A stretch of 64,000 nucleotides of DNA from Winogradskyella aurantia (lineage in GTDB: Bacteria; Bacteroidota; Bacteroidia; Flavobacteriales; Flavobacteriaceae). Positions 9,771-18,573 of this stretch are shown one piece after another. Made by a program: the position numbers and the translations under genes. The stretch is taken from positions 62,001 to 126,000 of the forward strand of contig NZ_NGJN01000006.1 in the NCBI RefSeq assembly GCF_002266855.1. The letters are read 5' to 3'. The notes beneath the pieces were generated by a model. It ran no database searches and was not told the origin of the DNA. It was given only the letters and a program-made list of their open reading frames with translations. Position 1 is the first letter of the stretch, and each line of letters opens with the position of its first letter.

Positions 9771-11678
9771 ATGGAAGAAAAGAAACTAGATATTAATTCA
9801 ATAATAGGGTTTGTACTCATATTCGGTATCCTATTATATATAATGTATCAAAATCAACCCACTCCTGAAGAGCTTGAAGCTCAGAAAAAAGCGGAGCAAG
9901 AACAGGTTGAAGCAGAGAAGAAAGTCAGTAAGCAGAATGAGTCTTTAATAACAGCACCAGAGGATTTTAGTAATAGCACAGTTATAGATTCGGTAGCACA
10001 ATTAGAACTACAAAATAAGGTAGGTTCTTTTGCTTATGCATTAACCTTACCTTCGACTGAAAGAAGCTATACAACCGTTGAAACGGATGTTTTTGAATTA
10101 AAGTTTAATACAAAGGGCGGACACTTAAAGGAAGTTAAGCTAAAGAATTTTGTGGACTATGATTCAATACCTATATACTTGGTTAAGGATGATAACAGCG
10201 TATTTAATATAACCTTTGGAACATCTGACAATCGTATTTTAAATACACAAGACTTTCCTTTTCAGCCGTCCGTAACAAAAAGTGGAGAGAATACAATCGT
10301 TTCCATGAAACTGAAAGTTTCAGAGACTGAGTTTCTTGAATACCGCTACGAGCTCAAGCCAAATGACTACATGATTGATTTTTCCATCCAGTCACAAGGG
10401 TTAAGTGGCGTGTTCAATACCTCACAACCTATAACTTTAGATTGGAAACAAAAAGGATTGCGCCATGCTAAAAGTATAAGTTACGAAAACAGATATACGC
10501 GCTTGACCTATATGTATGATGAAGGAAAGGTAGATAAGCTAGGTCAGATGAATGATGACGAGGAAACCGTAGATGATGTGGAATGGCTGTCTTATAGACA
10601 ACATTTCTTTAGTTCTATATTAGTTTCTGGAGATACGCCGTTTAAAAATGTAGCCGTGACCTCTACGGATTTGGTGGAGGACGAAGAGGTAGATACACTT
10701 TTTACCAAGCTTTACACCTCTAAAATGCCGCTAGCTTATAGTGGTGGTGAGCTGAATAAGAATTTGGGCTTGTACTATGGGCCAACGGATAGCAAGACTT
10801 TAAAGCAATATGATAAAGGTCTTGAGGAGAGTATTCCATTTGGCTGGGGCATATTCGGCTGGATCAACAAAGCTATTTTCATTCCGCTATTTGGTTGGTT
10901 GAGTGGTTTCCTGCCTTACGGTATAGCCATTATTGTAATGACTATTTTAGTAAAAATAGTCCTCTCTTTTGTGCAGTATAAGCAATTCTTGTCTCAGGCT
11001 AAAATGAAAATACTAAAGCCAGAACTCGATGCTATAAGAGCTAAGTACAAAGACAATAAATTAAAAGCTCAACAAGAAACCATGGCCTTACAGAGTAAGG
11101 CAGGCGCAAGTCCGTTAAGCGGTTGTTTGCCTGGTTTAATGCAAATACCTGTGTTCTACGCCTTGTTTATGTTCTTCCCAACCGCCTTTGACTTAAGACA
11201 AAAAAGCTTTTTATGGGCAGAAGATTTGAGTTCCTTTGATTCGGTTTTAGATTTACCTTTTAATATTCCGTTTTACGGTGACCATGTGAGTTTGTTTCCT
11301 ATTTTGGCGGCAATAGCTATTTTCTTTTACATGAAAATGACCACAGGCCAGCAAATGGCACAGCAACCTACTCAAGAGGGTATGCCAGATATGGGCAAAA
11401 TGATGAAGTACATGATTTATTTTTCTCCATTGTTAATGCTGGTATTCTTTAACAATTATGCTTCTGGTTTAAGTTTGTATTATTTTATTTCCAACTTAAT
11501 TAGTATAGGAATTATGCTCGTTATTAAAAATTACATCATTGATGAAGATAAGGTATTGGCCAAAATCGAGGTGAGCAAGAAGAAGCCAAAAAAGGAAAAT
11601 CGTTTCCAGAGAAAGATGAAAGAAATGATGGAGCAAGCCGAACAACAAAAACAGAAACAGCAAAAGGGAAAAAAATAA
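9771..11678 (+). CDS. yidC: Membrane protein insertase YidC
   Basis: This Gram-negative-type YidC/Oxa1 insertase (635 aa) has an N-terminal transmembrane anchor (SIIGFVLIFGILLYIMY), a Lys/Glu-rich linker, and a large periplasmic beta domain to about residue 350. Five inner-membrane helices from about 360 to 600 carry the hallmark SPLSGCLPGLMQIPVFYALF and YYFISNLISI segments. The strongly basic, Gln/Lys-rich C-tail is typical of forms that contact ribosomes. It inserts membrane proteins alone or with SecYEG. The gene is followed by a clear intrinsic terminator. Confidence 0.96.
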   Translation: MEEKKLDINSIIGFVLIFGILLYIMYQNQPTPEELEAQKKAEQEQVEAEKKVSKQNESLITAPEDFSNSTVIDSVAQLELQNKVGSFAYALTLPSTERSYTTVETDVFELKFNTKGGHLKEVKLKNFVDYDSIPIYLVKDDNSVFNITFGTSDNRILNTQDFPFQPSVTKSGENTIVSMKLKVSETEFLEYRYELKPNDYMIDFSIQSQGLSGVFNTSQPITLDWKQKGLRHAKSISYENRYTRLTYMYDEGKVDKLGQMNDDEETVDDVEWLSYRQHFFSSILVSGDTPFKNVAVTSTDLVEDEEVDTLFTKLYTSKMPLAYSGGELNKNLGLYYGPTDSKTLKQYDKGLEESIPFGWGIFGWINKAIFIPLFGWLSGFLPYGIAIIVMTILVKIVLSFVQYKQFLSQAKMKILKPELDAIRAKYKDNKLKAQQETMALQSKAGASPLSGCLPGLMQIPVFYALFMFFPTAFDLRQKSFLWAEDLSSFDSVLDLPFNIPFYGDHVSLFPILAAIAIFFYMKMTTGQQMAQQPTQEGMPDMGKMMKYMIYFSPLLMLVFFNNYASGLSLYYFISNLISIGIMLVIKNYIIDEDKVLAKIEVSKKKPKKENRFQRKMKEMMEQAEQQKQKQQKGKK

Positions 11679-11703
11679 ATACTATTTTTAAAGTCAATAT
11701 AAG

Positions 11704-11734
11704 AAAAACCTTAATATATAATTAAGGTTTTTTT
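11704..11734 (+). terminator. Intrinsic terminator after yidC
   Basis: AAAAACCTTAAT (11704-11715) pairs with ATTAAGGTTTTT (11721-11732) across a five-base loop and runs into a T tract. It lies 26 bases after the yidC stop. Confidence 0.85.
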
Positions 11735-12184
11735 AGCGCTATACATCTCATAATACTTTCGTGACTAGTAACTGAGGGTCAGGCAGTCACTTGCTTTCAG
11801 CTAGGCTATTTAACAATAAAGGACATCATGTATTTATAACTATTATTTGAATAATTGATAGTTTAAATTACGCGTAATTTTTAGGTATTTAATAATTAGT
11901 AAAGGCTCCATTTGTGAAATATTTATTGTTCTCCCAGCAAGTCAGCCGATTCGTGTCACGTAAAAATCACCTGACTACAAGAGATTAATTAATTCCTAGC
12001 AACCTATAGAGGTGAATTTGTGCGTAACCTATGGTAAGGAATAATTTTGTCAAGCATTTATTTTTATTGATTGAAATTAAAATAGATGATAGGTGTATAT
12101 CAAGGTATTTGCTTAGCGCTTAATTATTGTACTTTTAAAATAGGATATAATTTAAACAAGAAAAAAGTTTTTACTTTTCTTCAT
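11735..12184. other. Long intergenic stretch between yidC and the fasciclin gene
   Basis: About 450 AT-rich bases with no convincing gene on either strand. The only features I can support are a promoter-like pair at 12017-12049 and the hairpin that begins at 12185. No known riboswitch or RNA fold was recognised. Confidence 0.5.
12017..12049 (+). promoter_or_regulatory. Promoter-like element inside the yidC/fasciclin gap
   Basis: TTTG at 12017-12020, a 21-base spacer and TAATTTTG at 12042-12049 match the flavobacterial -33/-7 consensus fully. No protein gene follows in the same direction before the convergent fasciclin gene. Confidence 0.4.
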
Positions 12185-12217
12185 AAAAAAACCCAGACAT
12201 TATTTTGTCTGGGTTTT
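12056..12217 (+). ncRNA. Speculative small RNA ending at the shared hairpin
   Basis: Transcription from the promoter-like element at 12017-12049 would start near 12056 and reach the GC-rich hairpin at 12191-12214, which is followed by TTTTC on this strand, giving an RNA of about 160 nt. This is inference from element placement only; the sequence is AT-rich and no known RNA family is recognised. It could instead be untranscribed spacer. Confidence 0.2.
12185..12217 (-). terminator. Intrinsic terminator of the fasciclin gene
   Basis: ACCCAGACA (12191-12199) pairs with TGTCTGGGT (12206-12214). On the minus strand the stem is followed by a run of Ts (the As at 12185-12191 on the plus strand). 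It lies 66 bases downstream of the fasciclin stop. Confidence 0.85.
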
Positions 12218-12282
12218 CTACTAACTAAATCAATCAATATAAAAATGAGGTAATCAGCCTCGACTTTTCACAATTAAATTTT

Positions 12283-13290
12283 TTATTCAGCGGCAGGTAA
12301 AATCACTCTATCCACAGCATGCACAACACCATTGATAGCTTGAATATCAACTAAGGCTGCGATAATTCCTGTTTCTCTCTCATTACCATCTGTTATAGTT
12401 AATGTACTTACATCTAAAGTTAAATCACCACCTAAAGTAGGAATAGTTCCCTGTAAGTTTGGTAAGTCTGTAGATCTTACATTACCATTGGCAACGTGAA
12501 CCAACAATACATCATTTACCGTTGCGGGGTCTAAATCCCCTAAAGCAGTATTGCCTGAAGGATCTAATTCCAACAACAGATCTTCAAAAGCAGAGTTTAT
12601 AGGAGCAAAAACTGTAAATGGACCTGCTTCGCTGTCTGAAACCGTAGCTATCCATGGAACAGTAGGTGTACCTGTATCAGCTAACGCTAATGCACTAACC
12701 AAATTACTTAGCGCTGGATTAGCTGTAGCGAATGTCGCTATTGTTGGTAATCCAATAACGGTATCAACAATATGCACCACACCGTTTGTTGCAGTATTAT
12801 CTGCATTATCCACTGTAGAAACACCATTTATAACGACACCGTTTGACGTGTTAAAGTAAAGGCTCAAATTATCACCATCAGCATTAGTAGCTCCTGTATT
12901 TCTGTAACCTTCACCTAAATTTACCAAGGCAGTGGAGTTGATGTTTTCTCCAATAATCACATGGTTCAATAAAATATTACGCACTAAATCTTCCTCAGCT
13001 GCAGATAAATTGTCCAAGTCTAGACCCGTAGCATTGAGTAAATCTGTAAAAGCAGCGTTTGTTGGAGCAAATACTGTAAAAGGTCCTGGACCTTGTAAAA
13101 CAGAAACCAAATCTGTGGCCGTTAGTGCGGCAGCCAATGATGTTAAACCATTGTCTAGGGCTACATCTACAACGGTTGTTGATTGTACGGGGTTTCCGCC
13201 ATTGTTGTCATCGTCATCACTACATCCAGTAAGTCCTAAAACCAAAAAGGCTACTGTCAATAATTTGAAAGTTTTTGAAATAATTTTCAT
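12283..13290 (-). CDS. Surface lipoprotein with two fasciclin (FAS1) domains
   Basis: This 335-residue lipoprotein has signal MKIISKTFKLLTVAFLVLGLTGC with lipobox LTGC. The residues just after the lipidated Cys (SDDDDNN) form an acidic patch like the Bacteroidota lipoprotein export signal, which sends lipoproteins to the outer face of the outer membrane. Two FAS1 domains follow (about 40-185 and 190-333), each with the GPFTVFAP(T/I)NxAF and NGVVHxVDxVI motifs. FAS1 domains mediate adhesion in matrix and biofilm proteins. It is monocistronic, with its own terminator and a -7 box divergent from the next gene. Confidence 0.92.
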   Translation of the reverse strand: MKIISKTFKLLTVAFLVLGLTGCSDDDDNNGGNPVQSTTVVDVALDNGLTSLAAALTATDLVSVLQGPGPFTVFAPTNAAFTDLLNATGLDLDNLSAAEEDLVRNILLNHVIIGENINSTALVNLGEGYRNTGATNADGDNLSLYFNTSNGVVINGVSTVDNADNTATNGVVHIVDTVIGLPTIATFATANPALSNLVSALALADTGTPTVPWIATVSDSEAGPFTVFAPINSAFEDLLLELDPSGNTALGDLDPATVNDVLLVHVANGNVRSTDLPNLQGTIPTLGGDLTLDVSTLTITDGNERETGIIAALVDIQAINGVVHAVDRVILPAAE

Positions 13291-13329
13291 TGTTTTGAGT
13301 TTTTAATTGTTCAACATTGCACAAAAAAC

Positions 13330-13337
13330 TAATTTTG
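13330..13337 (+). promoter_or_regulatory. -7 box (TAATTTTG) for the YwqK-like gene
   Basis: TAATTTTG matches TAnnTTTG and lies 18 bases before the ATG at 13356. A weak TTG (13307-13309) sits 20 bases upstream. Confidence 0.45.
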
Positions 13338-13342
13338 TCTAA

Positions 13343-13350
13343 CAAAACTA
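13343..13350 (-). promoter_or_regulatory. -7 box (TAGTTTTG, minus strand) for the fasciclin gene
   Basis: On the minus strand TAGTTTTG matches TAnnTTTG, 52 bases upstream of the fasciclin ATG. It lies only 6 bases from the plus-strand box at 13330-13337, so the two divergent promoters overlap face to face. The -33 region is weak. Confidence 0.35.
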
Positions 13351-13355
13351 AGCAA

Positions 13356-14066
13356 ATGATTAAACAAAAATGGATAGTCGGTTTTATTTTTACAATAACT
13401 TTAACACAGTCGTTTGCCCAAAATTTGAAAAATCAGTACGATAGTGACGGTAAACGCCACGGGTTGTGGACAAAAAACTATTATCAAACCGATCAAAAAC
13501 GCTATGAGGGTGAATTTAAGCATGGCAAGGAAGTAGATACCTTTAAATACTACCGATTAAATAAGGGTTTAAGTGTTCTTAGTGCCGTTAAGGTTTTTAA
13601 TGAAAAAGATAGCTTGGCCGATGTTATATTCTATGCTTCTAACAAAAAGATTATAAGTCAAGGCCAGATGAACGGCAAGCGTTTCAAGGGGAAATGGATA
13701 TTTTACCATAACAATTCAGATGGTATTATGACCATTGAAAATTATAATAATGATGGTCAACTCCATGGCGAAAGACTTGTTTATTATAAAAATGGTGCTA
13801 TTGCCGAGAAATCATCATACAACAATGGTAAACTTGAAGGCCTTTATGAATGGTTTACTGAAAACAAGGTCTTATTACGTGTCTCAAATTATACAAATGG
13901 GCAATTAAATGGCACAACCACAAACTATCATGCTAACGGAGAAAAAGTTTCTGAGGGTCTCTATAAAAATGATGAAAAAGTTGAAATTTGGGACTATTAT
14001 GAAAATGGAATACTAACAAAGAAAATTGACCATACCAACCAAAAAGTTATAGAAAAGCATGATTAA
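13356..14066 (+). CDS. YwqK-like / MORN-type repeat protein, exported
   Basis: I start at the ATG at 13356, which yields a signal peptide (MIKQKWIVGFIFTITLTQSFAQ); the earlier TTG lies upstream of the -7 box. The rest of the 236 residues are degenerate repeats of about 20-25 residues with pattern ..YxNGxLxGxxxxYYxNGxI.., as in GEFKHGKEVDTFKYY, YYKNGAIAEKSSYNNGKLEG and NYHANGEKVSEGLYKNDEK. Databases often label this family YwqK antitoxin, but the exported location and lack of a toxin partner make that name misleading here. Role unknown, probably a periplasmic or surface scaffold. A terminator follows. Confidence 0.8.
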   Translation: MIKQKWIVGFIFTITLTQSFAQNLKNQYDSDGKRHGLWTKNYYQTDQKRYEGEFKHGKEVDTFKYYRLNKGLSVLSAVKVFNEKDSLADVIFYASNKKIISQGQMNGKRFKGKWIFYHNNSDGIMTIENYNNDGQLHGERLVYYKNGAIAEKSSYNNGKLEGLYEWFTENKVLLRVSNYTNGQLNGTTTNYHANGEKVSEGLYKNDEKVEIWDYYENGILTKKIDHTNQKVIEKHD

Positions 14067-14097
14067 GTGGATAACCTTTGGTCATTAGAAATTTGAT

Positions 14098-14126
14098 AAG
14101 GCAATCCACTAAGGTTTGCCTTTTTT
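14098..14126 (+). terminator. Intrinsic terminator after the YwqK-like gene
   Basis: AAGGCAA (14098-14104) pairs with TTGCCTT (14116-14122), followed by a T run to 14126; it separates this gene from mnmA. Confidence 0.75.
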
Positions 14127-14132
14127 ATTTTG

Positions 14133-14140
14133 TAATTTTG
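14133..14140 (+). promoter_or_regulatory. -7 box (TAATTTTG) upstream of mnmA
   Basis: TAATTTTG follows directly after the preceding terminator and 42 bases before the GTG start of mnmA. A TTTG at 14115-14118 gives only a 14-base spacer, so the -33 element is uncertain. Confidence 0.4.
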
Positions 14141-14182
14141 CCACAAATTTTGGGACAAAGTCCATAAACTAAATCTTTTGAA

Positions 14183-15370
14183 GTGAAACGTGTCATTATT
14201 GGTCTTTCCGGAGGTGTTGACTCTAGTGTTGCTGCCTACTTACTGAAGGAGCAAGGTTATGAGGTCATTGGCCTTTTTATGAAAAACTGGCACGATGATT
14301 CCGTAACTATTTCTGATGAATGTCCTTGGTTAGAGGATAGTAACGATGCCATGTTAGTTGCTGATAAATTAGGTATTCCTTTTCAAACTGTAGATTTAAG
14401 CGAACAATACAAGGAGCGCATTGTAGATTACATGTTTAGCGAATACGAAAAAGGACGTACGCCTAATCCAGATGTACTTTGTAATCGTGAAATAAAGTTT
14501 GATGTTTTTATGGACATTGCCATGGAATTAGGTGCGGATTACGTTGCCACTGGGCATTATTGTAGAAAAGGAACACTAGTAAGAGGAGGTAAAGAAATCT
14601 ATCAATTATTGTCAGGTGTTGACGGCAATAAAGACCAATCCTATTTTTTATGTCAATTGTCTCAAGCACAATTGGCAAAGGCCTTATTTCCAATAGGACA
14701 TCTTACAAAACCACAGGTTAGGGATATTGCCAAGGCTCAAGATTTAATTACGGCAGAGAAAAGGGATTCTCAAGGACTTTGTTTCATTGGTAAAGTAAAA
14801 CTACCAGAATTTTTACAACAGCAACTTAAACCTAAGGAGGGTGTCATCGTGGAAGTAGATGACAGCTTATCGGTGTACAATACGCCACGACCTGAATTTG
14901 GCTCAAAGTTGCAATTGCTAGAATTTCTATCTAAAAAACCTGAGTATAATTTATCTGATGGTAAGGTTGTAGGTAAACATCAAGGCGCACATTATTTTAC
15001 CAAGGGTCAGCGGAAAGGCTTGGCCGTGGGCGGAACCAAAGAACCTTTGTTTGTTATAGATACAGATGTGGATGAAAATATAATCTATACCGGACAGGGC
15101 AAGAATCATCCTGGATTGCTTAGAAATGTCTTGTTTGTTTCAGAGAATGAATTACACTGGATACGAGAAGACCTTAGCTTAAAAGAAGGCGAAACTATGG
15201 AGGTATTCGCTAGAATCAGGTACAGGCAGCCACTTCAAAAAGCTACCTTGCACAAGGTTGAAACTGGCTTATATGTTGAATTTAATGAAATGCAGTCTGC
15301 CATAACTGAAGGGCAGTTTGTGGCCTGGTACCATGGTGAGGAGTTGTTAGGCTCTGGTATAATCTCTTAA
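14183..15370 (+). CDS. mnmA: tRNA-uridine 2-sulfurtransferase MnmA
   Basis: Catalyses ATP-dependent 2-thiolation of U34 in tRNAs for Lys, Glu and Gln. The PP-loop SGGVDSS is at residues 9-15 and the two catalytic cysteines are Cys100 ([11 protein letters not shown]) and Cys200 (SQGLCFIGK). The tRNA-binding HYCR segment and the C-terminal beta-barrel with RYRQP are also visible. The start is GTG, since no in-frame ATG fits the conserved [15 protein letters not shown] opening. The length of 395 aa is within the Bacteroidota range. The next gene starts 10 bases after the stop, so the two are probably co-transcribed. Confidence 0.95.
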   Translation: MKRVIIGLSGGVDSSVAAYLLKEQGYEVIGLFMKNWHDDSVTISDECPWLEDSNDAMLVADKLGIPFQTVDLSEQYKERIVDYMFSEYEKGRTPNPDVLCNREIKFDVFMDIAMELGADYVATGHYCRKGTLVRGGKEIYQLLSGVDGNKDQSYFLCQLSQAQLAKALFPIGHLTKPQVRDIAKAQDLITAEKRDSQGLCFIGKVKLPEFLQQQLKPKEGVIVEVDDSLSVYNTPRPEFGSKLQLLEFLSKKPEYNLSDGKVVGKHQGAHYFTKGQRKGLAVGGTKEPLFVIDTDVDENIIYTGQGKNHPGLLRNVLFVSENELHWIREDLSLKEGETMEVFARIRYRQPLQKATLHKVETGLYVEFNEMQSAITEGQFVAWYHGEELLGSGIIS

Positions 15371-15380
15371 ATTTCCGTTT

Positions 15381-16322
15381 ATGGCGAATAGAATCACATC
15401 ACTTTTCAATATTAAGTATCCCATTATTCAGGCCGGTATGATTTGGAACAGCGGTTGGCGTCTAGCGTCTGCGGCAAGTAATTCTGGTATATTAGGTTTA
15501 ATAGGAGCAGGGTCCATGTATCCTGATGTTTTGAGAGAACACATCCAAAAGTGCAAGGCAGCTACAGATAAGCCTTTTGGCGTCAATGTACCCATGTTAT
15601 ATCCAAACATTGAAGAAATCATGGATATTATTGTAGCAGAGGATGTGAAAATTGTATTTACATCTGCCGGAAATCCTAAAACCTGGACCAAGTGGTTGCA
15701 AGACCGGGGTATTATAGTAGTACATGTGGTGAGCAGCGTTAAATTCGCTTTAAAAGCGCAAGACGCAGGTGTTGATGCTATTGTTGCTGAAGGTTTTGAA
15801 GCTGGTGGTCATAACGGCAGGGATGAAACCACGACGCTTACCTTAATTCCAATGGTAAAGGAGCATCTTCAAATTCCGCTGATAGCAGCCGGAGGTATTG
15901 CCACTGGAAAAGCGATGCTAGCTTGTATGGTTTTGGGAGCCGATGCCGTTCAAGTAGGAAGCCGTTTTGTAGCAAGCGAAGAATCTTCTGCACACCAATC
16001 TTTTAAGCAAGTAGTTGTGGATGCTAAAGAAGGTGATACGCAATTAACTTTAAAGGAATTGGCTCCAGTTAGGCTTATTAAAAATAAATTCTACAACGAG
16101 ATACAGGCGCTCTATAAAACTGGTCCGACACCAGAGCAGTTAAAAGAATTACTAGGACGAGCCAGAGCTAAACGCGGTATGTTTGAAGGAGATTTAGATG
16201 ATGGAGAGCTTGAAATTGGCCAAATTGCAGGGTTAATCCATGATATAAAACCTGTTTCTAAAATTGTTACTGAGATGGTGACCGAGTTTGAGGAAGCCAA
16301 AAAAAGGGTTTCAAGACTTTAA
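15381..16322 (+). CDS. Nitronate monooxygenase / FabK-type flavoprotein
   Basis: This FMN-dependent TIM-barrel protein of the 2-nitropropane dioxygenase family has 313 aa. Diagnostic segments are YPIIQAGMIW at the N-terminus, GVNVPML, the family signature AEGFEAGGHNGRDETTT and the phosphate-binding AAGGIATGKAML...GADAVQVGSRF. Members oxidise alkyl nitronates or act as enoyl-ACP reductase (FabK); I cannot tell which from sequence alone, and the plain label is safer. It lies 10 bases after mnmA in the same direction. Confidence 0.88.
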   Translation: MANRITSLFNIKYPIIQAGMIWNSGWRLASAASNSGILGLIGAGSMYPDVLREHIQKCKAATDKPFGVNVPMLYPNIEEIMDIIVAEDVKIVFTSAGNPKTWTKWLQDRGIIVVHVVSSVKFALKAQDAGVDAIVAEGFEAGGHNGRDETTTLTLIPMVKEHLQIPLIAAGGIATGKAMLACMVLGADAVQVGSRFVASEESSAHQSFKQVVVDAKEGDTQLTLKELAPVRLIKNKFYNEIQALYKTGPTPEQLKELLGRARAKRGMFEGDLDDGELEIGQIAGLIHDIKPVSKIVTEMVTEFEEAKKRVSRL

Positions 16323-16388
16323 CTTCTAAGTTTTTGAAATTTTGTCAATGGCTTTTTAAAATGGTATCAATACCGCTACAACGATATA

Positions 16389-17759
16389 ATGACCTTAAGT
16401 ACCTACACCAAAGAATTTAAATACAACTTACGCTTGGCAACACCTGTTATGCTAGGCATGCTAGGTCACACTCTAGTCAGCTTTGTAGATAATGTGATGG
16501 TCGGTCAGCTCGGAACTGCAGAATTGGCGGCAGTTTCCCTTGGTAATAGTTTTATTTTTATTGCCATGTCCTTGGGAATAGGGTTTTCAACAGCCATTAC
16601 ACCTTTAGTGGCAGAGGCAGATGCCGCTGATAATTTTACGCGTGGTAAATCGGTATTTAAACACGGCTTGTTTTTATGCACAGTGCTGGGTATCATTTTA
16701 TTTTTACTATTGCTTTTAGCAAAACCATTAATGTATATTCTAGATCAACCAGAAGAGGTTGTGGTCTTGGCCAGACCTTATTTGGACTTGGTCGCTTTTT
16801 CTTTGGTTCCCCTGATTATTTTTCAGGCATTCAAGCAATTTAGTGATGGACTTTCCCTTACTAAATATCCGATGTATGCAACCCTTTTGGCCAATATAAT
16901 AAACGTTATAGCTAATTATTTGCTCATTTTTGGAAAATTGGGTTTTCCCGAAATGGGTATCGTTGGTGCTGCTGTTGGTACTTTGATATCTAGGGTTGTT
17001 ATGTTGTTTTTTTTATGGTGGTTATTAGCCAAGCGCAAACGTTCTCAGCGCTACGTAATACAAATTAAACTATTTGAACTCAGTAAAAAACCAATAAAGA
17101 AAATAATACACCTTGGCTTACCTAGTGCTATGCAAATGTTTTTTGAAGTTGGTATTTTCACGGCAGCTATTTGGCTCAGTGGCACATTGGGGAAAAATGC
17201 CCAAGCCGCTAACCAAATCGCTTTAAACTTATCTTCAATGACCTTCATGGTGGCTATGGGGCTGAGCGTAGCAGCAACCGTGCGTGTCGGTAACCAAAAA
17301 GGTCTTAAAGATTTTGTCAACTTAAAACGGATTGCAGAGTCTATTTTTTTCATGGGATTTATTTTTGCAGTTCTGTTCGCCTTGTGTTTTGTAGTATTCA
17401 ATACATTTCTACCCACATTATATTTAGACGAAAACGATATAAGTAACGCAATAGATGCACAAGATGTTATTAACATTGCGGCAACCTTGTTATTGGCCTC
17501 TGCAGTATTTCAGATAAGTGACAGTCTTCAAGTGATAGCTCTTGGTGCATTAAGGGGCTTACAAGATGTTAAGATTCCAACACTGATAACCTTTGTGTCC
17601 TATTGGCTAATTGGTTTTCCCGTTAGCTTTTATTTCGGTAAGGAAGACCTGTATGGTAGCATGGGAATTTGGTTAGGATTATTGGCAGGGTTAAGTGCGG
17701 CAGCAATTTTATTGATAATTAGGTTTAATTATCTATCAAAGCGATTAATTTTGCAATAA
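16389..17759 (+). CDS. MATE family efflux transporter
   Basis: A 456-residue integral membrane protein with about 12 hydrophobic helices and the MATE family features: the paired N- and C-halves, MLGHTLVSFVDNVMVGQLGTAELAAVSLGNS near the N-terminus and QVIALGALRGLQDVKIPTLIT in the second half. MATE proteins of this NorM-like type use Na+ or H+ gradients to export cationic drugs and toxins from the cytoplasm. The drug range cannot be predicted. It is followed 14 bases later by a small acidic protein and the PAP2 gene, giving a likely operon. Confidence 0.93.
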   Translation: MTLSTYTKEFKYNLRLATPVMLGMLGHTLVSFVDNVMVGQLGTAELAAVSLGNSFIFIAMSLGIGFSTAITPLVAEADAADNFTRGKSVFKHGLFLCTVLGIILFLLLLLAKPLMYILDQPEEVVVLARPYLDLVAFSLVPLIIFQAFKQFSDGLSLTKYPMYATLLANIINVIANYLLIFGKLGFPEMGIVGAAVGTLISRVVMLFFLWWLLAKRKRSQRYVIQIKLFELSKKPIKKIIHLGLPSAMQMFFEVGIFTAAIWLSGTLGKNAQAANQIALNLSSMTFMVAMGLSVAATVRVGNQKGLKDFVNLKRIAESIFFMGFIFAVLFALCFVVFNTFLPTLYLDENDISNAIDAQDVINIAATLLLASAVFQISDSLQVIALGALRGLQDVKIPTLITFVSYWLIGFPVSFYFGKEDLYGSMGIWLGLLAGLSAAAILLIIRFNYLSKRLILQ

Positions 17760-17773
17760 TACAAAACGAAGAA

Positions 17774-18001
17774 ATGGATTTACCAAAATTTATACTTGGC
17801 GATAATACAGACTTTCCAGAGGCTATTTATATCATACATACAGAATTCCCAAGATTTATTATTAATCTTGAAAACGATGAAGTGGAGTGGTTAGAAGAAT
17901 TTGATGAGCAGGACCAGAAAGAACTCGAGACCGAGACCGAAAATTATATAAGGCTAGCTACGGCATTTTATGATAGGGAAATTGAACGCTACGAGGATTG
18001 A
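17774..18001 (+). CDS. Small acidic hypothetical protein
   Basis: A 75-residue protein, strongly acidic (many Asp/Glu, for example EWLEEFDEQDQKELETETE), without signal peptide or membrane segment. I do not recognise a named family. It is tightly placed: 14 bases after the MATE gene and overlapping the following start by one base (TGATG), which supports it being a real, translated gene. Short conserved acidic proteins of this kind are common in flavobacterial genomes. Function unknown. Confidence 0.7.
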   Translation: MDLPKFILGDNTDFPEAIYIIHTEFPRFIINLENDEVEWLEEFDEQDQKELETETENYIRLATAFYDREIERYED

Positions 18002-18573
18002 TGATAGAGCAGCTTTTAGACTACGATAAAGATTTTTTTCTGTTCCTAAACACGTTGGGGTCACCCACTTGGGACAGGTTTTGGCTTGTTATTACAGATC
18101 AATTCACCTTTATTCCCTTATATGCCATCTTGTTATACCTTATTTACAGAACCTACGGGTTAAAGTCGTTATTGCTTATGGTTTTGGTTATCGCTGCCAT
18201 GATAACATTTACAGATCAAATCACTAACGCCTTCAAACATGGATTTATGCGTCCAAGACCTTGTCGTGTTAATACGTTATTAGATGAAGGTATGCGTTTT
18301 ATTGCTGAACGATGCGGGCGATATGGATTCTTTTCGGGCCATTCCTCTAATTCAATGGCTGCAGCGGTTTTTGGCGGTTTAGTCTTAAGACCTTATTTTA
18401 AAAATTTAATTTTTATACTACTATTTTGGTCTTCTATTGTGGCTTACAGTAGAATTTATGTAGGCGTTCACTATCCTTTGGATATTGTCTGTGGCATGGC
18501 CTTTGGTGCCCTTTCAGGTTTAGGTTTTTATAGGCTAAATAGCTATTTACTAAAACGTTTTATTTCCGCGTGA
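18001..18573 (+). CDS. PAP2 superfamily membrane phosphatase
   Basis: A 190-residue membrane protein with the three phosphatidic-acid-phosphatase motifs: KHGFMRPRPCR (motif 1), FFSGHSSNS (motif 2) and SRIYVGVHYPLD (motif 3), spread between about five hydrophobic helices. Such enzymes dephosphorylate lipid phosphates: undecaprenyl diphosphate (BacA/PgpB type), phosphatidylglycerol phosphate or lipid A (LpxE/LpxF type). The ATG at 18001 is preferred over the TTG just before it. Its 3' end overlaps the convergent ArnT-like gene by 14 bases. Lipid substrate not determinable; lipid A is a reasonable guess from the neighbours. Confidence 0.88.
   Translation: MIEQLLDYDKDFFLFLNTLGSPTWDRFWLVITDQFTFIPLYAILLYLIYRTYGLKSLLLMVLVIAAMITFTDQITNAFKHGFMRPRPCRVNTLLDEGMRFIAERCGRYGFFSGHSSNSMAAAVFGGLVLRPYFKNLIFILLFWSSIVAYSRIYVGVHYPLDIVCGMAFGALSGLGFYRLNSYLLKRFISA

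Noticed and set aside
12086..12253. 56-codon plus-strand open frame in the yidC-fasciclin gap
   Set aside because: It reads straight through the terminator hairpin and has an AT-rich, Lys/Asn/Leu composition with no recognisable motif; likely chance.
13356..14066. YwqK antitoxin label for the repeat protein
   Set aside because: There is a signal peptide and no neighbouring toxin gene; the toxin-antitoxin name for this family is not supported here.
16389..17759. MATE transporter as the missing polysaccharide flippase
   Set aside because: It groups by motif with NorM-like drug exporters and lies 20 kb away among unrelated genes.
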